DNA of 64,000 nt, from the NCBI RefSeq assembly GCF_004124275.1, contig NZ_CP027218.1, positions 2,855,501 to 2,919,500 on the forward strand, in the 5' to 3' direction. The DNA comes from Pseudomonas sp. DTU12.3. GTDB taxonomy: Bacteria; Pseudomonadota; Gammaproteobacteria; Pseudomonadales; Pseudomonadaceae. Both the position numbers and the translations under genes were made by a program. Shown one piece after another: positions 18,201-26,192 of this stretch. Numbering within the stretch: the first letter of the stretch is position 1; every line of letters begins with the position of its first letter. The notes under the pieces are model-generated. The model was not told the DNA's origin, did no database searches, and worked only from the letters and a program-made list of their open reading frames with translations.

Positions 18201-20914
18201 CCGGCGACGAAAACAACGTCGAAACCCACAGCAAGGACGGCAAGAAACGCGTCCACGAAGAAGATAACCACACCGTCCAGAAGGCCGCTGAATTCATCGC
18301 TGGCGGCGACGTAAAAACCACCTCCGGCCGCGACACCACACTGGTCGCGAGCAAGATCAGTGCGGGCAATGAAGCCTACGTCTACGCCGGCAACGACCTG
18401 AACCTGCTGGCCGCGCAGAACAAGGATTACACCCTTTACGACATGAAGGAGAAGGGTGGTTTCGGCGCTAAGAAAATGAAGCGCGACGAAGTTACCCAGA
18501 TCACGCATGTAGGAAGTGAGATCAACGCAGGTAGTGACCTTTCACTCGTTAGCAAAGGTGACCAGCGCTACCAGGGCGCCAAGCTCAACAGTGGTAAAGA
18601 CCTGACCTTGGACAGCGGTGGCAGCATCACCTTTGAGGCAGTGAAGGATTCACATCAGGAAAGCCACGACAAGAGCAGCAGTAGCGCGGCGTGGACCAGC
18701 ATGGAAAGCAAAGGCCAGGTTGACGAAACACTGCGCCAAAGCCAATTGACTGCCAAAGGTCGGACGCTCGTTAAAGCTGTTGATGGGCTTCACATAGACA
18801 TCAAACAGATCAACCAGCAAAGCGTCAGTCAGGCAATCGCCGCCATGGTGCAGGCCGACCCGAGTATGGCCTGGTTGAAAGACGCCGAAGCGCGAACTGA
18901 TGTAGATTGGCGTCAAGCCCAAGAGCTGCACGACCGCTGGAATGAAAGCCATTCCGGGTTGGGTGGCCCTGCGATGATCATCATCATAATCATCGTCACC
19001 TACTTCACCGCTGGTGCGGCGTCAGGCCTTGTAGGAGCAGGTTCGATTGCTGGATCCGGCTCAGCGATGTCGGCTGGTTTGGCCGCGACAGCTAGCGCCG
19101 ATGCAGTGGCAGCAGGTTGGGCGAACGCCGCACTCACCGCCATGATCACCTCGGCAGCCAGCACGGCAGCCGTCAGCACTATCAATAACAAAGGCGATGT
19201 CGGAGCGGCGCTCAAAGAAACCTTCAGTACCGACAACCTGAAAAATTACATTGTGGCCGGAGGCACCGCGGGTCTGACCGCCGGTATCTTCAATGACTGG
19301 ACCCGAACCACGACCGGTACATCCCCTGCGCTGGCGAACTCCACCAATGGGGCATTGGCCAATACCGGCAAAGTTATCGTCGCCGATTCTGGTGGCCTGA
19401 GCAGCTTGCAGGGTATCGCGCATTTTACCGAAAACCAGTTGCTGCAAAACTCCACCTCCGCGCTGCTCAACAAAGCCCTAGGCCGTGAAGGCAGCTTGGG
19501 CGATGCCGTGCAAAAAAGCCTGGTGAATGCGTTTACCGCCTATGGTTTCAACTTGGTGGGTGATATCGGGGTGAGCAACCACCTGCAGGACGGTGGCCTG
19601 GAGAAGATAGGCCTGCATGCGTTGATGGGGGGCTTGAGCTCACTGGCCGCGGGTGGGGACTTCAAAACGGGCGCCTTGGCAGCCGGAATCAACGAAGCGT
19701 TCGTTGACGACTTGGCGTCGGCGTATTCCGGGATGTCGAAGGACGATAGAGAACGATTGTTGCTGATGAACTCGCAACTAATCGGGGTCTTGGCGACCGC
19801 TGTGCAGGATCCGAATGCGGATGCCGACAAGCTGCAGCTAGGGTCATCGATCGCACAGAGTGGTACTCAATACAACTACTTGAGTCACCAGGATGTAGAA
19901 GACCTGGAAAAGGCGCTCAAGGAATGTAAAGACAACTGTGATGCGGTTCGAGCTGAGTTTGCCAAACGTGATGCGGATAACACGGCGCGGCTCAATAACT
20001 GTTGGGCGACCGGTGATTGCGCGAAGATCAAGGCTGAGATTGATGAAGGCTCTCTTGCATTAAACGAACTTTGGCAAAATGACAAAACTGGAATTACGGA
20101 TCAATTCCTCCATAGCAATATCGCCGACTCCACCAATGCCAGGACGCGAGCTAGCCTCGACCACCTTCCGCAAGGGGACCCGGCTAATGCGGTGAAATTG
20201 TTGGCTGCAGCGGGGATCATTGCTCTTGCGCCGGAAGCGATTGGTTTGCTTGGACAGTTTGCCACGAGAGGTGCAGCTACCTGCGCAGCCAACCCAGTGT
20301 TGTGCGTGAACGAAGCCGGGGTCTTTATCGCTGATTTGGGGTTGTCGGAAGCACTTCCTGTAGGGTTGGGGGCCGCAGCTGGAGGGTTAACGACCAAGGA
20401 GCTGACTGATCTTCGCGTTTTGATGGAGATCGAAGCGAAAACTGGCGCTAAGCTAACGGCTGATGAGGTTTTGGCTGTCGTCAGGCCGGCAGCGACAGGT
20501 GCTACAGAGGCTGCCGCCGTCAATGAATTAGCAAGATTATCTGAACGGGCGGTACAAGTTCGCTCGCAGCTAAATATTGGTAGCGGTAGGAATATTGCTG
20601 TTGCTGAGTATTCAATTGATGGTCGAAGCGCTGAACTTGTAGGAGTGAGCGGTCTAGCGAAGCGCCCCGGAACGGTCGATGTCCCAGAAAAGCAGGTATT
20701 CGACACAATACAAACTGGTAACAATCCAAGGACAATGGACTCAGAGTATAAGATATTGTCGAATCTGGCAGATAAGCTGACCCCCTCGTCGCAAGGGGTC
20801 GTGAACATTTACTCAGAGCTCCCAATCTGCGTTTCATGCAGTGGGGTTATAAGTCAGTTTCAACAAAGGTTCCCCGGTGTGATTGTTAACGTAGAAACAG
20901 GAAAGCCAAGATGA
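12218..20914 (+). CDS. cdiA: Contact-dependent inhibition effector CdiA with C-terminal deaminase-like toxin
   Basis: 2898 residues. A long signal region ends near MWAQA (residue 48) and is followed by the TPS/haemagglutination domain (to about 290, with NPYGISCNG at 156), which docks to CdiB. Long FHA-type filament repeats follow (about 300-1360), then a non-repetitive segment (about 1365-1770, probably receptor binding), a second FHA repeat block (to about 2160), and a DUF637-type pre-toxin region with a glycine/alanine-rich hydrophobic stretch (about 2164-2500). The toxin module starts near YNYLSHQ (about 2551). Its last 110 residues show the deaminase pattern D2841-S-E2843 and C2871-x2-C2874, with LPICVSC, closest to the BURPS668_1122-type toxin deaminases. 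The ATG at 12218 fits the cdiB spacing; no long extension is supported. AT content rises sharply after about 20,000, a sign of a swapped toxin tip. The immunity gene overlaps the stop by 4 bases. Confidence 0.93.
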   Translation: MDIRHLTFLAGQPSAAVKPREQFWGMPKRGLAFLLANVMFWQPMWAQADGIVVNAPGTSLDRAGNGVPIVNIAAPSGSGLSHNQFHDYNVDAQGVILNNATARTQLTQLGGIILGNQNLRGAAAQTILNEVNGGSPSQLRGYTEVAGQSARVIVANPYGISCNGCGFINTPRVTLTTGKPVLDNGRLDHFQVDQGSISIDGVGLDASSVDSFEIITRSAQINAQIHAKNLNITTGRNDVNADTLNATARADDGSAKPQLAIDSSALGGMYTGAIKLVGTEQGVGVKLAGDLAASAGDIQIDVNGQLRMAKATASNAVTVKAQSLDAQGPVYAGTQLAVQTAEELINRQSLAARDSVSLSSAGKLTNNGVIEAGVNADNSRNASGDLAINSAAVSNTGSILASRTLSAAVAAGFDNQNGIVQAQNVNLSAARLVNQGLNARIYGETRLALSAPAMVNLNGLIRFADGQAATLSVDSLDNRQGRIEIAGGSLQLNARELQNADGKIIAGRLYIDARQLNNSGGLIGASQNDAKVVARERLDNGKGKIQAKTTLAVSGGELLNQGGTLAADKIKVTATRLDNSGKGVVSAENGTAELTLTQDLDNHDGKVQASDRLTVAAQGINNRNANLIGKTLEVSSRDTLDNTQGTISSDDSAVTSADLDNSQGLIQGNDRLNLTARDFQNAGGKLLGGVVDANLRNLSGNNAGTVSAATGKLTLVVEQHLNNALGRLQSSQADVDIQAGSLDNRGGVVAAKQLLMVAKDGHIDNRGGRMIADGLDLHTASLDNSDSGLLAAGADGARLILKQTAPGQSQLLNHKGRIQSEGQLQIDSDIVDNSAGVLLGKTIDINATQLSNNDKGGIVGNGGDVVLNITGVFSNVTGVVDAADQRLLLNQLTSLDNRGGTLRGKRLDITSAAINNNDAGQIVAGSDGLKITGKTLLNQQGVILANGSHAELVLGTGSLQNQGGTLQADSLEITSADLDNSAVNGKAGLISSLIDDLTLTVTRLTNRAGKLFGKDQLIFTGTRLDNTGGEISGNQLGLEAVGQILNQGGLIESATSLKLVASGLDNSAGGQVRALGGASSQIKLTGNLNNQSGAIEIGSQDLVLSGAQLNNLSGNVRHAAQGLFDLDLTNLTGTQGSLTGLGKGVWDVGSVNGVGTWQLNGGLTYTSAQDLSLNAGDRIASASTLNLNVANLNNAGQLASDGDLTLNLGGNLLNSGKVSAQQKLTINANDVIQQDGRLVSGGDTVMTLRGTLDNLGRLIANQNLTVTAARINNNGTLGAQGNLEFTAANGIYNDADTLLFSGGTMKLHGNSLNNFYGDIYSRGNLTFDAVGGGRAALFSNLSGTVEGEGDIDINAVSVENAKAEFELTSGQSSGSLSWVCAQHCGGGDGWKRGYITIITDFNDQVLKDSRAARFVAGKNLNIHANRVENRYSLLAANGDLTVTADSLLNQGAASRSGQRVLKIGTPEHIANSLWDQMEFIDIPAFNAATAAGNFDQARFDELASRSSDSRFLPTSDVTTWNENGNTVYSAVMQAGGKVKLDVANSIQNGTLYDNTYGQLTGALSSDQTDAVGGININLGKHSTDASAQAPKSVTRIEHIDADGVKQISFVPVDFKGVPFAAVDPTASSTFRLPKGPYGMFVQSSNPQSRYLIETNPELTQTAPFMSSDYLLGKLNFSADETARRLGDGRYESRLISDAVMAQTGQRFLAGGLENDYEQFRYLMDNALASKNELNLSVGVSLTSEQVAALTHDIVWMEERIVDGQKVLVPVLYLAQAESRNVRGGSLIQGRDLELIAGNDLVNVGTLSASKDVSVDVKGSLYQGGLVEANERIKLMATDSIRNALAGEIRGNQVELTSLKGDIVNDRTAIAVRDGNGMRTLVDDGGNISARDSLTIKSGNDLVNSSSISSGGDASLSAARDINLLATREENELHESFDGGHRSTITTTVDNLSSTVKTGGNLKLDAGRDINVVASTAEAKGNLTADAKRDIFMSSAGDENNVETHSKDGKKRVHEEDNHTVQKAAEFIAGGDVKTTSGRDTTLVASKISAGNEAYVYAGNDLNLLAAQNKDYTLYDMKEKGGFGAKKMKRDEVTQITHVGSEINAGSDLSLVSKGDQRYQGAKLNSGKDLTLDSGGSITFEAVKDSHQESHDKSSSSAAWTSMESKGQVDETLRQSQLTAKGRTLVKAVDGLHIDIKQINQQSVSQAIAAMVQADPSMAWLKDAEARTDVDWRQAQELHDRWNESHSGLGGPAMIIIIIIVTYFTAGAASGLVGAGSIAGSGSAMSAGLAATASADAVAAGWANAALTAMITSAASTAAVSTINNKGDVGAALKETFSTDNLKNYIVAGGTAGLTAGIFNDWTRTTTGTSPALANSTNGALANTGKVIVADSGGLSSLQGIAHFTENQLLQNSTSALLNKALGREGSLGDAVQKSLVNAFTAYGFNLVGDIGVSNHLQDGGLEKIGLHALMGGLSSLAAGGDFKTGALAAGINEAFVDDLASAYSGMSKDDRERLLLMNSQLIGVLATAVQDPNADADKLQLGSSIAQSGTQYNYLSHQDVEDLEKALKECKDNCDAVRAEFAKRDADNTARLNNCWATGDCAKIKAEIDEGSLALNELWQNDKTGITDQFLHSNIADSTNARTRASLDHLPQGDPANAVKLLAAAGIIALAPEAIGLLGQFATRGAATCAANPVLCVNEAGVFIADLGLSEALPVGLGAAAGGLTTKELTDLRVLMEIEAKTGAKLTADEVLAVVRPAATGATEAAAVNELARLSERAVQVRSQLNIGSGRNIAVAEYSIDGRSAELVGVSGLAKRPGTVDVPEKQVFDTIQTGNNPRTMDSEYKILSNLADKLTPSSQGVVNIYSELPICVSCSGVISQFQQRFPGVIVNVETGKPR

Positions 20915-21372
20915 AAAAAATTCGAGATGTTTTTCATGAGTTGGTGCTGCGGGGAGTGATTTTAGAGTCTGCACTTGTTGGTTGCTCCGAAGGGGAGATT
21001 GCATCAGTCGAGCAACATTTTGGTTGTAAAATTCCGTTAGAGTATCGTGAGTTTCTGACGGTTGCTGGGCATTCGGCTGGTAAGATTTTTTGTGGCGTAG
21101 ATATTTTTTATCCGAGATTACTTAGCCTGAAGTTGGAGGCGGAGGAGTTGCTTGATGAGTTAAGTCTCTCTGATTTGTTGCCTGCAGATGCCAAGGTATT
21201 CTGCATGCATCAAGGATATGAAATTAATTATTTTCTACCGGGCTCGGACGATCCATCAGTATTTCAATTTTTTGAAGGTCAGAGTTCGATAACTAAAACT
21301 TGGGATAGCTTTTCAAGCTTCTTAATTGCTTCAATAGAAAACCATCTTTTACAATGGCCGGACTTAAATTAG
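20911..21372 (+). CDS. cdiI: Cognate immunity protein, SMI1/KNR4 (SUKH) family
   Basis: 153 residues. The core EGEIASVEQHFGCKIPLEYREFL followed by FCMHQGYEINYFLP and a C-terminal FSSFLIASIEN matches the SUKH-1 (SMI1/KNR4) fold, a common immunity scaffold in polymorphic toxin loci. Its ATG overlaps the cdiA stop (ATGA), so it is translationally coupled and almost certainly neutralises the deaminase-like tip. It is AT-rich compared with the filament part of cdiA, consistent with transfer as a toxin-immunity cassette. Confidence 0.9.
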   Translation: MKKIRDVFHELVLRGVILESALVGCSEGEIASVEQHFGCKIPLEYREFLTVAGHSAGKIFCGVDIFYPRLLSLKLEAEELLDELSLSDLLPADAKVFCMHQGYEINYFLPGSDDPSVFQFFEGQSSITKTWDSFSSFLIASIENHLLQWPDLN

Positions 21373-21385
21373 CGTCATTGAGGCT

Positions 21386-21602
21386 ATGATATCGAATGCA
21401 ATAAGACGCAAAGGGAGAGGAAAGGCCGGTAAGCTGGTTCAAGGTGCTAGTAGGCATTTACAACATATATGGGGCTTTAGTAGATATACTGAAGACTCAC
21501 CAATTTAGATAAAGTGCGATCTGTCCTATTTTTGTATGAGCTTGCGTCAGGTAAAGCGCTTTATTGGCGCCCTGGAATGAAATCAGTAAAAGAGGTGAAA
21601 TA
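21386..21602 (+). pseudogene. Decayed CdiA-CT toxin tail
   Basis: Two short open pieces in different frames, 21386-21508 (ends YTEDSPI) and about 21518-21602 (LYELASGKALYWRPGMKSVK), are followed at once by the start of an immunity-like remnant with a GAGG site. The layout is that of a toxin end joined to its immunity gene, with the toxin frame broken. No toxin family could be assigned. Coding identity is inferred mainly from position. Confidence 0.45.
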
Positions 21603-21603
21603 A

Positions 21604-21996
21604 TATGAAACGCTCTCTCTTGGACGGTCGGTTTTGGCAGAACCTGTGAAGGTAGCACGCAAAGAGATCCATCTTGGAATGATGTCGTTGCGCACCTTGA
21701 AGAGTCCTGCCGAAATTTGGGGAGTGTAACCTTGGATATTGAAGAATTAGCAGGCCGAACTCATGACATTGCAGGTTGTTGCAGAGACAGGAAAGTACGC
21801 ACTTACTCTCGGCGTTGATGATGGCGATGACTACGATGTCAGAGTATTTTGCGGCTATAAAAATCGTGGCGGAATAATTCATATCCAAGGCGATGCCGTT
21901 GCTGGTTCAGCCATCTGCTCAAATTTTGAGATTGTCGTGGAGATATTCAAGCAGCTCTTCGACAGTGGCCGAATGTCGCCAGCGCTCATGAACTGA
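21604..21996 (+). pseudogene. Frameshifted immunity gene remnant
   Basis: An ATG at 21604 runs 14 codons to a stop. Reading continues in a second frame (STQRDPSWNDVVAHLEESCR, then LGSVTLDIEEL) and a third (LTLGVDDGDDYDV... ending LFDSGRMSPALMN, stop 21994-21996). Joined, the pieces make one small protein of about 125 residues typical of polymorphic-toxin immunity proteins. Bases 21850-21944 recur in altered form at 26311-26402. Confidence 0.6.
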
Positions 21997-22031
21997 CGTT
22001 GAACTCGAGCGATTCCTGCTAAAACAAAAAA

Positions 22032-22058
22032 ACGCCCCAAATTAGCCGGGGCGTTTTT
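22032..22058. terminator. Bidirectional intrinsic terminator (island copy)
   Basis: ACGCCCC and GGGGCGT form a 7-bp stem flanked by A-run and T-run. It is a near-identical copy of the terminator at 26553-26579 and is part of the duplicated flank. Confidence 0.85.
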
Positions 22059-22085
22059 CATTTGTCGAACACTATATTCGGACGC

Positions 22086-22552
22086 TCACCGAAACGCCGG
22101 CACCACATGCTTGATAAACAATTCCAGCGATTTCTTCTTCTCCGCATGCGGCAAGCTGTTATCGCACCAGAAGCTGAACTCATCCACCCCCAGTTCCTGG
22201 TAGTACCTGATCCGCGGGATGATCTCTTCCGGCGTGCCGATCATGGCGGTCTTGTGCAGGCTTTCCAGCTCAAACTCCGGACGTCCGGCAAACTTCTCTT
22301 CCGGGCTTGGGTCGAGGAAGCCGTTGACCGGCGTTGCTTTGTTGCCGAACCACGCATCGAAGGTGCGGTAGAAACGCGAGATCGCTTTCGCGCCGACTTT
22401 CCAGCCATCGGGGTTATCAGCGGTGTGCACGTGACTGTGGCGCAGCACCATCAGTTGCGGGCGCGGGACGTCCGGGTTGTTGTCCAGGGCGGTCTGGAAT
22501 TTGTTTTTCAGGTCGAGGACTTCTTCGGCGCCGTTCATCAGCGGCGGGACCA
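22086..22552 (-). pseudogene. Duplicated 3' fragment of the luciferase-like monooxygenase gene
   Basis: This is about 155 C-terminal codons almost identical to the intact gene at 26608-27651 (offset 4522 bases), including the stop and the downstream terminator. The N-terminal two-thirds is missing. The homology stops near 22552 and CdiA-like sequence starts at about 22572, with a 20-base joint. The fragment has no start or promoter of its own and is a recombination scar. Confidence 0.92.
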
Positions 22553-22571
22553 ATTTCCCACCGACGCCAAT

Positions 22572-24955
22572 AGCGGCCGGCGACGAAAACAATGTCGAAA
22601 CCCACAGCAAGGACGGCAAGAAACGCGTCCACGAAGAAGACAACCACACCGTCCAGAAAGCCGCTGAGTTCATCGCTGGCGGCGACGTAAAAACCAACTC
22701 CGGCCACGACACCACGCTCGTCGCGAGCAAGATCAGTGCGGGCAATGAAGCCTACGTCTACGCCGGCAACGACCTGAACCTGCTGGCCGCGCAGAACAAG
22801 GATTACACCCTTTACGACATGAAGGAGAAGGGTGGTTTCGGCAACCTGAAACTGCAACGCGACGAAGTCACCGACACCACCTACGTCGGCAGCGAAATCA
22901 AGACCGGCGGCAACCTCTCACTGGTCAGCAAGGGCGACCAGCGCTACCAGGTCGCCAAGCTCGACAGCGGCAAGGACATCGTCCTCGACAGCGGCGGCTC
23001 CATCACCTTTGAAGGGGAGAAGGATCTGCATGATGAGAGCCACACCAAAACCAACAACAACGCCGCGTGGGTCTCAGCGAAAGGTCGCGGCAACACCGAC
23101 GAAACTCTGCGTCAGACCCAGATGATTGCCAAGGGCAGCATCATCATCAAAGCGGTCGATGGGCTGAAGATCGATATCAAGGATGTCAATCAGGAGTCCG
23201 TGAGCCAGACGATCGACACGATGGTCAAGGCCGATCCGCAACTGGCGTGGTTGAAGGACGCCGAGGCGCGGGGGGATGTTGACTGGCGGCGCGTGAAGGA
23301 GATTCACGAGTCGTTCAAGTATGAGAATTCGGGGCTGGGTCCGGCTTCGCAGATGATCATTGCGATTGTCATGGCTGCCGTCGTTGGGCCGGCAGCTCTA
23401 ACAGCCTTGAGCGGAATGGGGACCTTCTGGGCCGCTGGCCTCGCAGCCGTAGCTTCCGGTGCGGCGACCAACGCGACGGTAAGTTTCATCAATAACGGTG
23501 GTGATCTCGGCGCAGTGTTCGCAGATGTAACGTCGACAGATGCACTGAAAAACTATGTCGTATCTGGTTTGAGTGCGGGTTTGTCCGCTGAGTATCTGAA
23601 CAAGCTGACAGGGATTTCCTACGACGCCAAAGGAAAACTTGTTGGGCCGTCATTAGCAACTTGGGAAGGGGTCAGTAAGTTCGCGGGAAGCCAAGTACTT
23701 CAAGGCGGAACCTCTGGCTTGATCAATAAAGCAGCGGGCGGTGATGCGAGCGTCAGCGACATCCTGAAAACCGCGCTTTTCAATACCGTAGCCGCATATA
23801 GCTTCAACTTGGTGGGGCGATCTCACGAAGGGCGTTATGGATGATGGTTCCGCGGGCAAAATCATCATTCATGCTGCCGTGGGTGGGCTGTTATCAGAGA
23901 TGACCGGTGGGGATTTTGCGACGGGTGCCCTTGCTGCCGGAGCGAATGAAGCTTTAGTTAGCGAAATGAACAAATGGTTTAACGGCAATTCTGATCTTTT
24001 GCTCATGGGGTCGCAGATTGTTGGGGTTCTGGCGGCATCGACACAGAAAAATGCTGACACCGAATCTTTGCAGGGCGGAGCTTGGATCACTGCTAATGCG
24101 ACTAGATATAACTTCCAAGGGCATTTTGAAGAGTACCTTGAAAAGTATGAAGCGTGCAAAAACGATTCTGCGGGAGCCGGCTGTTCTACCATTCTGAAAA
24201 TGGCAGGCGCTAACTCCCAGAGTCTCGGAAATGTCGTTCTGAATACGGATACGGACTCTAAAACTGTCAGCTATACCTTGCTTGACGAATCGGGAAAACC
24301 ATGGATGATCATGGAGCCCGCAGAGTACAACGCTTATGTAACATTGCCAGCAGCGATGCAGGACGCCTACAAAAATGCTTCGCAGTGGCAGCTTGACTTG
24401 TCCTCGACCTTGCTCTATGCGAACAACGGCCAAGGAAACAAAGCTCTAGAAAGCTACGGTATGATGCTGAGCGAGCCAGAGTATTGGGGCGAAATGTCCA
24501 TCGCCCTGTTGCTCTCTGCGGCTGGCGGTACAGGAGCGTTTAGAGGAGCCATTGCCACCGAGCGAGGCGCGTTGACGGAAGCAAATTTTGCTCAGAATAC
24601 AATCAGAGCCGACCGTACTTTCAGTCCTGATGGGCAACGGATTTACTCTTCCATGGCCGGTGCGCCGATCAAGACAGTTGAAGATCTTGTCGGCGCATTG
24701 AAGAGTGGGGTGATCAAACCCAGCCAGTTACCGCTGGATTACGTGGATATAAATGGAAGCCGGCTTATTCTGAATACTCGATCATCGACGGCTCTTGAAC
24801 AGGCAGGGATTCCAAGAAACGAATGGGTAGGTCGAAATCAGACAGGGGTCGAGGCGTATCCCGGTAAAACCTTCAGCGATCTTGCGAATGATCAACTTAA
24901 AAATAATGGTCTTCCACCTACTGGTGCGAATGAATTGAAGTCGGTGAGAAAATGA
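22572..24955 (+). pseudogene. Orphan cdiA-CT module (truncated, with +1 frameshift)
   Basis: There is no TPS or filament region; the reading frame opens inside FHA repeats (GDENNVETHSKDG). The first 270 bases are nearly identical to 18202-18470 of cdiA and then diverge. A pre-toxin DUF637-like region follows. A GGGG run at 23814-23817 has one G too many compared with the parent (GTG-GGC-GAT expected), so the frame breaks after FNLVG and resumes as MDDGSAGKIIIHAAVGG. The second part (from 23837) ends in a conserved Rhs/CDI toxin tip with LPLDYVDINGSRLILNTRSS, AGIPRNEW and a final G-rich tail; its activity is not known to me. Without a start it is silent unless recombined onto cdiA. Immunity gene follows with a 4-base overlap. 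Confidence 0.85.
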
Positions 24956-25380
24956 AGATTGGTGATCCGAAACAATTGCTTAATCCTTACGACTGGCTAC
25001 CCGGTTATGGTGAATCAAAAGTAAATTTCTACTCCGATGGATTAGATGTAATTGTAGATATTACATATGATGGTATTGGAAGTGATGCTGGTGAATTTTT
25101 ATCGGTAAAGAGAGAATTGTGCTTTAAGAACGTTAGCTGCCTTATAAAGCTCCCATTTCCAGAAAGGGGTGTTTTTGAGTTTGTTGATGATGCAAGTGGT
25201 TTAGCGCTAGGGGTGTTGACTGAATTTAAAAAGTCTGAACTGTTAGAGGGGAGGCAGGCTGGATTTGAAACTGAACGATATAAGCATTATAGTATCCAGT
25301 TTCTGTCCGAGAATTTGAGTCTGCATCTGGTGGCGGAGGCATATATTTTGTCTGAAGAAATTCCTCTAAGCGTAAACTGA
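24952..25380 (+). CDS. Putative immunity protein for the orphan CdiA-CT
   Basis: 142 residues, AT-rich, starting in ATGA overlap with the orphan toxin stop. I do not recognise the family. It is soluble, acidic and has no signal peptide or membrane segment, as expected for an immunity protein. Its position is the whole basis for the role. It is intact, so it may still protect the cell from neighbours carrying the matching toxin. Confidence 0.7.
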   Translation: MKIGDPKQLLNPYDWLPGYGESKVNFYSDGLDVIVDITYDGIGSDAGEFLSVKRELCFKNVSCLIKLPFPERGVFEFVDDASGLALGVLTEFKKSELLEGRQAGFETERYKHYSIQFLSENLSLHLVAEAYILSEEIPLSVN

Positions 25381-25461
25381 AGCGATCAGCCTTTAGCACT
25401 AACTCAGTGGATGAGGTTTGAGCATCTCACTCATGTTCTAATTTAGTAAGGGACACGAATG

Positions 25462-26028
25462 TTAGGGATGATCCATGGAAGTGAGATTTAATATATACGT
25501 TGGGTGTACTTTTTTTGTGAGCCAAACTCCGTTCTCGGCTTGATAAAAATGTACGCCATTACGGTGCATTTCTAAGGCGTTGATTTTAAGTGCAATAGGT
25601 GAACCATGCCGCCCACCAACTGCGATAGCCGACTGCAAGTCTTGGGTAAGATGGACATATTGGCGTGAGCCAGGGATCAAACCGTCCTTAAGTATAGATC
25701 TGAGAAAGTTTTTCGCCGTCCCATGATATAAGAATTCGGGCGGGATTTTTTCTGCATATGCTATATCTACATCAGATGTGGTATGTCCTTGTAAAGCCCG
25801 GATTTTTGTTTCGTCATCGGAGACTGCGAATCTTTTTTTTTCACTCAATTCTAAAATGGATAGAATTTGTGATTTGTTAATGGAAAGTCCTTGTTTTTCT
25901 GCGCCTTCGATAATGTCGTTAATTAGTGTCCAACCTTCACTATCTAATTGTATGTCTATTGATTTTGGGTTGTGTCTTAATACAAAGCTTAAAAATTTGC
26001 TGATGTGAGTTAGTTGCTTTTTGTTCAT
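25462..26028 (-). CDS. kptA: RNA 2'-phosphotransferase (KptA/Tpt1 family)
   Basis: 188 residues, the usual KptA length. The N-terminal winged-helix lobe has LSFVLRHNPKSI (catalytic Arg-His pair) and GWTLINDIIEGA. The C-terminal ADP-ribosyltransferase-like lobe has LYHGTAKNFLRSILKDGLIPGSRQYVHLT. The family uses NAD+ to remove an internal 2'-phosphate from RNA. The ATG at 26028 is the best start; an upstream reading extension runs through remnants and is not supported. It is AT-rich and lies opposite to the CDI genes, between the orphan immunity gene and the toxin remnants, so it probably arrived with the island. Its role in bacteria lacking tRNA splicing is unsettled. Confidence 0.9.
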   Translation of the reverse strand: MNKKQLTHISKFLSFVLRHNPKSIDIQLDSEGWTLINDIIEGAEKQGLSINKSQILSILELSEKKRFAVSDDETKIRALQGHTTSDVDIAYAEKIPPEFLYHGTAKNFLRSILKDGLIPGSRQYVHLTQDLQSAIAVGGRHGSPIALKINALEMHRNGVHFYQAENGVWLTKKVHPTYILNLTSMDHP

Positions 26029-26192
26029 GGCGCTTCTCGGTGAGTTGTGGGTTGGAAGCCTTTTGTACTTGCGATTGTAGAATTTAGATTGAGTTTTTGA
26101 ATAGCTGTAATTTCCTTTTGTTAAGAACGACCTGAGAGCTTGTAGTCTATCGGCAGTGAGATCACTCGTCTGGGGGCACTCGCGCCCCACAC

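Noticed and set aside
12218..20914. VENN motif marking the CdiA toxin boundary
   Set aside because: No VENN is present; the boundary is placed near YNYLSHQ from position and composition instead.
22086..22745. Continuous minus-strand frame joining the monooxygenase fragment to DNA antisense to the orphan module
   Set aside because: Only 22086-22552 is homologous to the monooxygenase; the rest reads through the antisense of CdiA repeats and lacks the N-terminal flavin-binding half.
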